From CAZUGH01 sp964619785 (GTDB lineage Bacteria; Bacillota; Clostridia; Lachnospirales; Lachnospiraceae): a stretch of DNA of 64,000 nt. Within the stretch, counting starts at the first letter, position 1, and each line of letters opens with the position of its first letter. The DNA lies in NCBI GenBank assembly GCA_964619785.1, contig CAZUGH010000002.1, positions 20,168 through 84,167 on the forward strand. Direction: 5' to 3'. The position numbers and the translations under genes are program-made. The notes below the pieces were generated by a model. It was not told the DNA's origin. It saw nothing but the letters and a program-made list of their open reading frames with translations, and did no database searches. Positions 1 through 6,994 of the stretch are shown here, piece after piece.

Positions 1-1
1 G

Positions 2-541
2 GCAATTATGTTTTTTGCAGAAGGTTTTGAAGAAGTAGAGGCATTATCAGCAGTTGATGTACTACGTCGAGGTGGCGTAGAGGTACAGATGGTGTCGATT
101 ACAGAAGCAACAAAAGTGTGGGGCGCACACGACATTATGGTTGGGATGAATCACATTATTGAGGATGTGGATATCAGTTCAGTAGATGCAGTGCTCTTGC
201 CTGGTGGTATGCCTGGGACAATGCATTTGAAAGAAAGTGAGAAGGTACGCGAATTACTGATGCAGGCCAATGATGAGGGCAAGTTAATTGGTGCTATCTG
301 TGCTGCACCAATTGTGTTAGGTGCCTGTGGCTTGCTACAGGGAAAACGTGCGACTTGTTATCCGGGATTCGAGGAAGAATTGACCGGTGCTACGACTGTT
401 GTAGAACCGGTTGTTATTGATGGAAACATTGTAACTAGCCGTGGCGTTGGAACGGCACTTGACTTCGGCTTAAAAATTCTTGAAATTTTAACTGATTTAA
501 AAAATTCCGAGAAAATAGGTACAAGTATATTACATTACTAA
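2..541 (+). CDS. DJ-1/PfpI family protein, 5' end cut by window
   Basis: This is a class I glutamine-amidotransferase-like protein of the DJ-1/PfpI family, whose members act as glyoxalases, deglycases or stress-linked hydrolases. The reading frame stays open to the left edge (codons for Ala-Ile precede the first Met at base 8). Relatives carry about 5-7 residues before the FFAEGFEEVEAL stretch, so the true start lies outside the window. The nucleophile elbow is visible as IGAICAAP, with Cys near residue 98 of the visible part, and the upstream FAEGFEEVEA Glu matches the conserved acid that tunes that Cys. About 180 residues is normal for the family. The exact substrate cannot be read from sequence. 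Confidence 0.9.
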   Translation, partial: AIMFFAEGFEEVEALSAVDVLRRGGVEVQMVSITEATKVWGAHDIMVGMNHIIEDVDISSVDAVLLPGGMPGTMHLKESEKVRELLMQANDEGKLIGAICAAPIVLGACGLLQGKRATCYPGFEEELTGATTVVEPVVIDGNIVTSRGVGTALDFGLKILEILTDLKNSEKIGTSILHY

Positions 542-666
542 GCCACAAATTACCACCATATTATTTGCAATCGCGGAGATAATAGTATCAAGATAATTGA
601 CAGGGATTTCAAGGAAAATTTCAGTTTTTTATCTTTACTATAAATAATAGATGGAGGTAGAAAGAC

Positions 667-855
667 ATGGCTAGTAATAAACAAGCACAGGATTCACTGA
701 ACAGATTTAAAATGGAAGTTGCATCTGAACTTGGTGTCCCATTAAAGGATGGATATAATGGTGACCTTACAAGTGCACAGAATGGTTCTGTAGGCGGAGA
801 GATGGTTCGTCAGATGATTCGTAGACAGGAAGAATCAATGTCTGGTCGTCAGTAA
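667..855 (+). CDS. Alpha/beta-type small acid-soluble spore protein (SASP)
   Basis: A 62-residue DNA-binding spore protein that coats forespore DNA and protects it in dormancy, then is degraded at germination. The family signature is clear: KMEVASELGVPL matches the germination-protease cleavage segment (usually KYEIASEFGV), and GGEMVRQMIRRQ matches the second conserved helix (usually GGEITKRLV). The start follows GGAGG at 655-659. The gene stands alone, between the DJ-1-like gene and glmM, and is closed by its own terminator, as expected for a forespore (sigma-G) monocistronic unit. I could not resolve a convincing sigma-G promoter in the 125 bases upstream. Its presence implies a spore former. 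Confidence 0.95.
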   Translation: MASNKQAQDSLNRFKMEVASELGVPLKDGYNGDLTSAQNGSVGGEMVRQMIRRQEESMSGRQ

Positions 856-867
856 CAGAGATATTTT

Positions 868-898
868 GAGAGGGGCTTTTGCCCCTCCCCTCTTTTTT
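868..898 (+). terminator. Rho-independent terminator after SASP gene
   Basis: AGGGGC-TTTT-GCCCCT (871-886) forms a tight six-pair GC-rich stem, followed a few bases later by a run of six T (893-898). It sits 13 bases after the SASP stop. Confidence 0.85.
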
Positions 899-965
899 AA
901 TCTTGAAAAATAATATCTATTATGATAGTATAGATTAGATAAACGCTATTTGCATGGAGGGAAAA

Positions 966-2315
966 ATGAAATATTTTGGAACAGATGGTTTCCGCGGTGA
1001 AGCCAATGTAGACTTAAGAGTAGATCACGCCTACAAGGTAGGTCGTTTTTTGGGAAATTATTATAAAAAAGATGGTCACAAAGTGAAAGTGGCTATCGGC
1101 AAGGACACGAGAAGATCAAGTTATATGTTCGAGACAGCATTAGCAGCAGGACTGACTGCGAGTGGAGCAGATGTATTCCAGTTGCATGTTACACCGACGC
1201 CAAGTGTTTCTTATGTGGTACGTACAGAAGGTTTTGATTGTGGTATCATGATTTCAGCGAGTCACAATCCATTTTATGATAATGGAATCAAGGTGATTAA
1301 TGGGGAAGGTTATAAGCTTGAACCGGAAGTCGAAGAGAAGATTGAAGCCTATATTGATGGAACGACAGAAGAGATTCCATTAGCAAAACGTGCTGATATC
1401 GGAAGTGTTACTGATTTTTCTGTAGGACGTAATCGCTATATCGGTTATCTGATGTCATTGGCATCTCGTTCTTTTAAGAATAAGACAGTTGCTCTTGATT
1501 TGTCCAATGGATCTGCTTCAAGTGTGGCAAAAGGTGTATTTGATGCATTGGGTGCGAAGACGCTTGTTATCAATAGTGAGCCAAATGGTGTGAATATTAA
1601 TAAGGATTGTGGTTCTACTCATATTGAAGTTCTGCAGAAGTTTGTAAAAGAGACAGGAGCCGATGTGGGATTTGCCTATGATGGTGATGCCGACCGCTGC
1701 TTGGCAGTGGATGATAAAGGCGAGATTGTAGATGGTGACCATATTTTATACCTATGTGGTACATATCTTAAGGATAAAGGTGAACTGAATAATGATACCG
1801 TTGTTACAACGATTATGAGTAACATGGGATTATATAAAGCATTTGATGCAGCTGGTGTTCGCTATGAGAAGACAGCAGTTGGAGATAAGTATGTATGCGA
1901 GAACATGATGCAGAATAATCATTCTCTCGGTGGAGAACAGTCTGGGCACATCATTTTCAGTAAATATGCAGTAACAGGTGATGGTATTCTAACATCCCTT
2001 ATGATTATGGAAGTGATTCAGGAGATGAAGCGACCATTATCAGAATTGATGACAGGCCTTCACATTTATCCACAGTTATTGGTGAATGTAAAAGTGAAAG
2101 ACAAAGCAGCAGCTAGAGAAGATAAGGATGTCAAAGCGATTGCGAAAGAAGTAGAGGAAAAGCTTGGAGACGAGGGAAGACTTCTTCTTCGTGAAAGCGG
2201 AACAGAACCATTGGTTCGTGTTATGGTAGAGGCAGAGACCGATGCTATTTGCAAGACTTGTACCGATAAGGTGGTTGCTGTTTTGAGAGATAAAGGACAC
2301 GTTGTTGAAGAGTGA
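966..2315 (+). CDS. glmM: Phosphoglucosamine mutase GlmM
   Basis: GlmM interconverts glucosamine-6-phosphate and glucosamine-1-phosphate, feeding UDP-GlcNAc for peptidoglycan. The protein begins MKYFGTDGFRG, the usual family N-terminus; an in-frame ATG at 954 is passed over because GGAGG at 956-960 correctly spaces the ATG at 966. The catalytic phosphoserine loop is ISASHNPFYDNG, the metal site is DGDADR, the sugar-binding loop is GGEQSGH, and the phosphate-binding loop is RESGTEPLVRVMVE. The 449-residue length is standard. The GH8 gene starts 15 bases after the stop, so the two are probably co-transcribed. Other phosphohexomutases share the fold, but GTDGFRG and RESGTEPLVRV favour GlmM. Confidence 0.95.
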   Translation: MKYFGTDGFRGEANVDLRVDHAYKVGRFLGNYYKKDGHKVKVAIGKDTRRSSYMFETALAAGLTASGADVFQLHVTPTPSVSYVVRTEGFDCGIMISASHNPFYDNGIKVINGEGYKLEPEVEEKIEAYIDGTTEEIPLAKRADIGSVTDFSVGRNRYIGYLMSLASRSFKNKTVALDLSNGSASSVAKGVFDALGAKTLVINSEPNGVNINKDCGSTHIEVLQKFVKETGADVGFAYDGDADRCLAVDDKGEIVDGDHILYLCGTYLKDKGELNNDTVVTTIMSNMGLYKAFDAAGVRYEKTAVGDKYVCENMMQNNHSLGGEQSGHIIFSKYAVTGDGILTSLMIMEVIQEMKRPLSELMTGLHIYPQLLVNVKVKDKAAAREDKDVKAIAKEVEEKLGDEGRLLLRESGTEPLVRVMVEAETDAICKTCTDKVVAVLRDKGHVVEE

Positions 2316-2330
2316 TTTTGGAGGTAGCAT

Positions 2331-3470
2331 ATGAAAGGTGCTTTTTACACAGGTAAATATCGCAATGTATTTGCAGAATGTGGATATTCCCAAGCAGAGA
2401 TTGACCAGAAGTTGAAGGATTGTTTTCATACATGTTTTTATGATCCGGACGAACGTTTTTATTTTGAAGCGGATGATGATATGGGATATTTTGAAGACAC
2501 AGGTAATCACGATGTGCGGACAGAAGGCATGTCTTATGCGATGATGATGTGTGTCCAGATGAATATGAAGGAAGAGTTTGATCGTGTCTGGAAGTGGACA
2601 AGAACTTACATGTACATGGAAGATGGCTATAATAAAGGCTACTTTGCATGGTCATGTCAGACCGATGGCAAGAAAAATGATTACGGTCCAGCACCAGATG
2701 GAGAAGAATTCTTTGCGATGTCACTGTTCTTTGCTTCCCATAGATGGGGCGATGGAGAAGGCATTTTCAATTATTCTGCTCAAGCAAGACAGATTTTACA
2801 TGATTGTATACATAATGGAGTAGATCGACTAGGAGACCCAATCTGGGATCCGGACAATTACTTGATTAAGTTTATCCCATCTTGTGATTGGAGTGATCCA
2901 AGTTACCACTGTGCACATTTCTATGAGCTGTTCGCTATGTGGGCAGAAGAAGAGGATCGTCCATTTTTTAAGAAGGCTGCGATGGCAAGTCGTGAGTATC
3001 TAAAGATGTCATGTCATCCGAAGACTGGTATGTCGGCAGAGTATGCATATTATAATGGTAAGCCTTTTGAGAAACACCGGGAACAATTCGGTGGACGTCA
3101 TGACTGGTTCTATAGTGATGCATATCGAACCGGTGCCAATATCGGTCTTGATTATGAATGGTTTGCACAGGATGATTGGAGCGTTGAGAATAATAACAAA
3201 CTACAACAATTCTTCATGGATACTCATAAAGATGAGGAGTTCAAGATTTATGAGATTGATGGCAGGGTGATTGATCAGCCAGCACTTCATCCCGTGGCGA
3301 TTATTGCTACGTTAGCACAATGCTCACTGTCTGCAGACGGACCATTTGCCAAAGAGTGTGTAGAACGTTTTTGGAATACCCCTCTTCGTAAAGGTGACAG
3401 AAGATACTATGACAACTGCCTGTATCTATTTGCCTTAATTGCATTGAGTGGAAATTATAGAATTTGGTAG
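2331..3470 (+). CDS. GH8 reducing-end xylose-releasing exo-oligoxylanase
   Basis: A 379-residue intracellular glycoside hydrolase family 8 protein resembling the Bacillus halodurans Rex enzyme, which removes xylose from the reducing end of xylo-oligosaccharides. No signal peptide is present, consistent with action on imported oligomers. The three expected acids are visible: general acid Glu65 in RTEGMSYAM, Asp123 in APDGEEFFAM, and the base Asp263 in FYSDAYRTG. The alpha/alpha barrel aromatic motifs (WSCQTDG, RWGDGEG) are also typical. No xylan transporter or xylosidase lies nearby; linkage to glmM is only by position. Exact substrate preference is inferred from the family. Confidence 0.88.
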   Translation: MKGAFYTGKYRNVFAECGYSQAEIDQKLKDCFHTCFYDPDERFYFEADDDMGYFEDTGNHDVRTEGMSYAMMMCVQMNMKEEFDRVWKWTRTYMYMEDGYNKGYFAWSCQTDGKKNDYGPAPDGEEFFAMSLFFASHRWGDGEGIFNYSAQARQILHDCIHNGVDRLGDPIWDPDNYLIKFIPSCDWSDPSYHCAHFYELFAMWAEEEDRPFFKKAAMASREYLKMSCHPKTGMSAEYAYYNGKPFEKHREQFGGRHDWFYSDAYRTGANIGLDYEWFAQDDWSVENNNKLQQFFMDTHKDEEFKIYEIDGRVIDQPALHPVAIIATLAQCSLSADGPFAKECVERFWNTPLRKGDRRYYDNCLYLFALIALSGNYRIW

Positions 3471-3509
3471 TATAAGAAAAATAAAATGGGAAAAACTCCA
3501 ACCAAATGG

Positions 3510-3538
3510 TTTACATTGGCAAAAGTATATAGTATACT
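3510..3538 (+). promoter_or_regulatory. Sigma-A-type promoter for tig-clpP-clpX
   Basis: TTTACA (3510-3515), 17-base spacer, TATACT (3533-3538). It lies 66 bases before the tig start and behind the GH8 stop. I see no CtsR-type direct repeat nearby. Confidence 0.75.
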
Positions 3539-3604
3539 GTTAGTTTGGGGATACTTGCCCTTTTATATAGAAAACATAATAGTAGAAATTTGGAGGAAAA
3601 TTAA

Positions 3605-4918
3605 ATGAGTTACAAAGTTGAGAATCTTGAGAACAGTTTGGTGAAGTTGACAATCGAAGTTGGCGCAGATGAATTTGAGAAAGCAATGGAGAAGTCATAT
3701 CACAAGAATAAAGGTAAGATGGCAATTCAGGGATTCCGTAAAGGAAAAGCCCCACGTAAGATGCTTGAGAAGATGTATGGACCAGAAGTATTCTATGAGG
3801 ATGCAGCGAATTTCATTATTCCTGAGGCATATGAAGAAGCAGCTAAGGATAGTAAGCTTGAGATTGTAGCTCGTCCTGACATTGATGTTACTGAGATTGG
3901 TAAGGACAAGCCTTTTGTGTTTACAGCTACCGTTGCGGTTAAACCAGAAGTTACACTTGGTGATTATAAGGGATTAGAAGTAACCAAGAAGGAAGTTAAG
4001 ATTATGGCAGCTGATGTCAATGCTGAGATTGACAAGGTTCGCGAGCTGAATTCCAGAATGGTTACCGTAGAGCGTGCCATTAAGAAGAATGATATCGCAG
4101 TGATTGACTTTGAAGGTTTTGTAGATGGCGAACCATTCGAAGGCGGCAAAGCTGAGAATCATCAGTTAACAATTGGAAGTCATTCTTTCATCGATACATT
4201 CGAAGATCAGTTAGTTGGTAAGAAGACTGGTGAAGAAGTAGAAGTGAATGTAACATTCCCAGAAGAGTATCATGCTGAAGAGCTCAAAGGCAAACCAGCA
4301 TTATTCAAAGTAACAATTAAAGAAGTTAAAGAAAAAGAGATGCCTAAGGCTGATGATGAGTTTGCTAGTGAAGTTTCTGAATTTGAAACACTTAAAGAGT
4401 ACAAAGCAAGCATCAAGAAGGATTTGACCGAGAAGGCTAAACAGGCTGCTAAGACGGAGAAGGAAAATGAAGTTGTAGAGAAGGCTGTTGCAAATGCGAA
4501 GATGGAGATTCCTGAACCAATGATTAACGAACAGATTAATCAGATGACACAGGAATTTGCAAGTAGACTTCAGCAGCAGGGTATCAACTTTGAACAGTAT
4601 ATGCAGTTGACAGGTATGGATTCTGCTAAGTTCATCGAGCAGATGAAGCCAGAGGCAGTGAAGAGAATTCAGACAAGACTTACACTTGAAGCAATCGTTA
4701 AGGCTGAGAAGATCAAAGCAACTGCTAAGGACATTGAGAAAGAGATCGAAAATATGGCTTCTATGTACCAGATGGAAGTTGAGAAGATTAAAGAGATTAT
4801 CGGCGAAGATGAGAAAGAACAGATTGGTGCTGACATGGCAGTTCAGAAGGCTGTTGACTTCTTGATTAAGGAAGCAGTTGAAGTAGAAGCAAAAGAAGAG
4901 AAAAAAGACGAAGAGTAA
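3605..4918 (+). CDS. tig: Trigger factor, ribosome-bound chaperone/PPIase
   Basis: Trigger factor binds the ribosome exit tunnel and shields nascent chains. The ribosome-binding signature appears in the N-terminal domain as GFRKGKAPRKMLE (about residues 43-55). A central FKBP-type prolyl isomerase domain follows (about 150-245, IDFEGFVDGEPFEGG), then a long helical C-terminal chaperone domain. Length 437 is typical, ending in the usual charged tail. Start ATG has GGAGG nine bases upstream. It is first in the tig-clpP-clpX-lon series, the classic Firmicute arrangement for protein folding and turnover. Confidence 0.97.
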   Translation: MSYKVENLENSLVKLTIEVGADEFEKAMEKSYHKNKGKMAIQGFRKGKAPRKMLEKMYGPEVFYEDAANFIIPEAYEEAAKDSKLEIVARPDIDVTEIGKDKPFVFTATVAVKPEVTLGDYKGLEVTKKEVKIMAADVNAEIDKVRELNSRMVTVERAIKKNDIAVIDFEGFVDGEPFEGGKAENHQLTIGSHSFIDTFEDQLVGKKTGEEVEVNVTFPEEYHAEELKGKPALFKVTIKEVKEKEMPKADDEFASEVSEFETLKEYKASIKKDLTEKAKQAAKTEKENEVVEKAVANAKMEIPEPMINEQINQMTQEFASRLQQQGINFEQYMQLTGMDSAKFIEQMKPEAVKRIQTRLTLEAIVKAEKIKATAKDIEKEIENMASMYQMEVEKIKEIIGEDEKEQIGADMAVQKAVDFLIKEAVEVEAKEEKKDEE

Positions 4919-4939
4919 TCATATAAGAGTATAATTGGA

Positions 4940-4966
4940 GAAGGACTTTTTCGTAAGTCCTTCTTT
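4940..4966 (+). terminator. Hairpin between tig and clpP (partial terminator)
   Basis: GAAGGACT (4940-4947) pairs with AGTCCTTC (4956-4963), followed by only TTT. The short T tail suggests partial termination or an mRNA-processing or stabilising hairpin between tig and clpP rather than a hard stop. Confidence 0.55.
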
Positions 4967-4985
4967 AAGAAATGGAGGGAATAAC

Positions 4986-5573
4986 ATGGCATTAGTACCT
5001 TACGTCATTGAACAGACAAGTCGCGGAGGCGAGCGTTCATATGACATTTATTCACGTTTATTAAAGGAGAGAATTATTTTCCTAGGAGAAGAAGTGTCTG
5101 ACGCTTCTGCTAGTGTAATTGTTGCACAGTTACTTTTCCTTGAGTCTGAGGATCCGAATAAGGATATCAGCTTATACATCAACAGCCCTGGTGGTTCTGT
5201 AACAGCAGGTATGGCTATCTATGACACAATGAATTATATCAAGTGTGATGTTTCTACAATTTGTATTGGTATGGCAGCTAGTATGGGAGCATTTTTGCTT
5301 TCTAGTGGTGCGAAAGGGAAACGTTTTGCATTACCAAATGCTGAAGTTATGATTCATCAGCCATCTGGTGGAGCAAAAGGACAGGCAACAGAGATTCAGA
5401 TTGTGGCAGAAGAGATTTTGAAGACAAAGAAAAAGTTAAATGAGATTTTGGCTGCTAATACAGGCAAGCCAGTTGATGTAATCGCACAGGATACAGAGCG
5501 CGACAACTACTTAACAGCAGAAGAAGCCAAGGAATATGGCTTAATTGATGAAGTTATGATAAATCGTAAATAA
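4986..5573 (+). CDS. clpP: ATP-dependent Clp protease proteolytic subunit ClpP
   Basis: ClpP forms the tetradecameric serine protease chamber used with ClpX. The catalytic triad is visible: Ser in GMAASMGAFLL, His in MIHQPSGGAKG, and Asp in DTERDNYL. The start MALVPYVIEQTSRGGER is standard, with GGAGG at 4974-4978. An in-frame ATG at 4935 is rejected because it would put the tig/clpP hairpin inside the coding sequence and add residues foreign to the family. At 195 residues the protein is full length. clpX follows 36 bases later. Confidence 0.97.
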   Translation: MALVPYVIEQTSRGGERSYDIYSRLLKERIIFLGEEVSDASASVIVAQLLFLESEDPNKDISLYINSPGGSVTAGMAIYDTMNYIKCDVSTICIGMAASMGAFLLSSGAKGKRFALPNAEVMIHQPSGGAKGQATEIQIVAEEILKTKKKLNEILAANTGKPVDVIAQDTERDNYLTAEEAKEYGLIDEVMINRK

Positions 5574-5591
5574 GTTTTGTGGAGGGAAAAT

Positions 5592-5606
5592 CTCGCCTAA
5601 GGCGAG
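5592..5606 (+). promoter_or_regulatory. Hairpin inside the SD-to-start spacer of clpX
   Basis: CTCGCC-TAA-GGCGAG is a perfect six-pair stem with a three-base loop. It lies between a strong GGAGG (5581-5585) and the clpX ATG (5610). The linear gap is 24 bases, but with the hairpin folded the effective gap is about 9 bases, the normal optimum. Confidence 0.7.
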
Positions 5607-5609
5607 TGA

Positions 5610-6899
5610 ATGAATATGGCAAATCGAAATGATGATGAAGTATTGCGATGCTCATTTTGTGGTAAAACAGAGGATCAGGTTCGCAAATTAGTGGCAGGCC
5701 CGAAAGGGGTATTCATCTGTGATGAATGTGTTGACATCTGCAGCGAGATTATTGATGAATCTGTACAGAGTGAGTATGGTAGCGATGCAGAAGAGATTGA
5801 GATTAATCTTCTAAAGCCAAAAGAAATTAAAGAATTTCTCGACGAGTATGTAATCGGTCAGGATGAAGCAAAGCGTGCTTTGGCTGTATCTGTTTACAAT
5901 CATTATAAGAGAATTATGTCAGGTGCAGATTTGGGCGATGTTGAGATTCAAAAGAGTAACATCATTATGGTCGGACCGACTGGTTCTGGTAAGACGTACT
6001 TAGCGCAGACACTTGCTAAACTGTTGAATGTACCATTTGCAATTGCAGATGCTACGACACTGACAGAGGCAGGTTATGTAGGTGAGGATGTTGAGAATAT
6101 TTTATTGAAGATTATTCAGGCAGCAGATTATGATATAGATCGTGCAGAGCATGGCATTATCTATATTGATGAGATTGATAAAATTACGAAGAAGTCCGAG
6201 AATGCTTCGATTACAAGAGATGTGTCTGGCGAAGGTGTTCAACAGGCATTACTTAAGATTCTAGAAGGAACTGAGGCTAGTGTGCCACCACAAGGTGGAA
6301 GAAAGCATCCTCAGCAAGAATTTTTCCATATTGATACGACAAATATTTTGTTTATCTGTGGTGGAGCTTTTGATGGTCTTGATAAGATTATTAGTTCGCG
6401 TATCGGTAAAAAGTCAATTGGATTTAATGCAGAACTAGCAGATACAGAGAAGTATGATATTGGGGAACTGTTTAAGCAGGTTTTACCTCAAGATTTTGTG
6501 AAATATGGTATTATTCCAGAGTTCGTAGGACGTGTTCCTGTTGCAGTGGGACTTGACCTATTAGATGAGGAGGCGCTTTCTCGTATTTTGAAGGAGCCTA
6601 AAAATTCTATTGTGAAGCAGTATCAGAAGCTGTTTGAGCTAGATGGTGTTCGTCTGTCATTTACAGATGATGCAGTTCTAGCAATTGCTCATCAGTCATT
6701 TGAACGTAAGACGGGTGCTAGAGGTCTTCGTTCGATTATGGAGATGGCGATGATGGATTACATGTATGAACTTCCATCGGATGAGACAGTGAAAGAGTGC
6801 GTCATTACCGAGGATGTTATTCTAGGTAAAGGAAAACCAGAGTATACCTTGTATGAAGATATTAAAAAGCCAAAGAAGATAAAAGGCGAAAGTGCATAG
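5610..6899 (+). CDS. clpX: ATP-dependent Clp protease ATPase subunit ClpX
   Basis: ClpX is the AAA+ unfoldase that selects substrates and feeds ClpP. The N-terminal four-cysteine zinc-binding domain is complete (CSFCGKTEDQ...CDECVDIC, about residues 12-40). Walker A is GPTGSGKTYLAQTL, Walker B is IIYIDEIDK, and the pore loop is GYVGEDVE. The IGF-type ClpP-docking loop appears as IGKKSIGFNAE. Length 429 is normal. The start may be 5610 or the ATG at 5616; the nearest Shine-Dalgarno is separated by a hairpin that would bring it into range of 5610. Confidence 0.97.
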   Translation: MNMANRNDDEVLRCSFCGKTEDQVRKLVAGPKGVFICDECVDICSEIIDESVQSEYGSDAEEIEINLLKPKEIKEFLDEYVIGQDEAKRALAVSVYNHYKRIMSGADLGDVEIQKSNIIMVGPTGSGKTYLAQTLAKLLNVPFAIADATTLTEAGYVGEDVENILLKIIQAADYDIDRAEHGIIYIDEIDKITKKSENASITRDVSGEGVQQALLKILEGTEASVPPQGGRKHPQQEFFHIDTTNILFICGGAFDGLDKIISSRIGKKSIGFNAELADTEKYDIGELFKQVLPQDFVKYGIIPEFVGRVPVAVGLDLLDEEALSRILKEPKNSIVKQYQKLFELDGVRLSFTDDAVLAIAHQSFERKTGARGLRSIMEMAMMDYMYELPSDETVKECVITEDVILGKGKPEYTLYEDIKKPKKIKGESA

Positions 6900-6928
6900 A
6901 ATTAAATGATACGGATTGTTCCGTGAGC

Positions 6929-6960
6929 GGCGCGAGTGCAAGACAGGACTCGCGCCTTTT
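6929..6960 (+). terminator. Terminator/attenuator between clpX and lon
   Basis: GGCGCGAGT (6929-6937) pairs perfectly with ACTCGCGCC (6948-6956), followed by TTTT. It ends only about 35 bases before the lon coding start, leaving no room for a full promoter, so it probably attenuates read-through from clpX into lon. Confidence 0.8.
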
Positions 6961-6994
6961 CCAAATCAATAATGAAACGAAGGAGGAGATTCAG

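Noticed and set aside
2076..2724. Long minus-strand open frames opposite glmM and the GH8 gene
   Set aside because: Shadow frames with no family motif and no Shine-Dalgarno; the plus-strand genes are unambiguous.
4935..4985. Upstream ATG start for clpP
   Set aside because: It has no Shine-Dalgarno, would translate the tig-clpP hairpin, and ClpP orthologues begin at the MALVPYV equivalent (4986).
6923..6994. GTG at 6923 as the lon start
   Set aside because: No Shine-Dalgarno, lies just before a perfect intrinsic terminator, and gives an N-terminus unlike any Lon.
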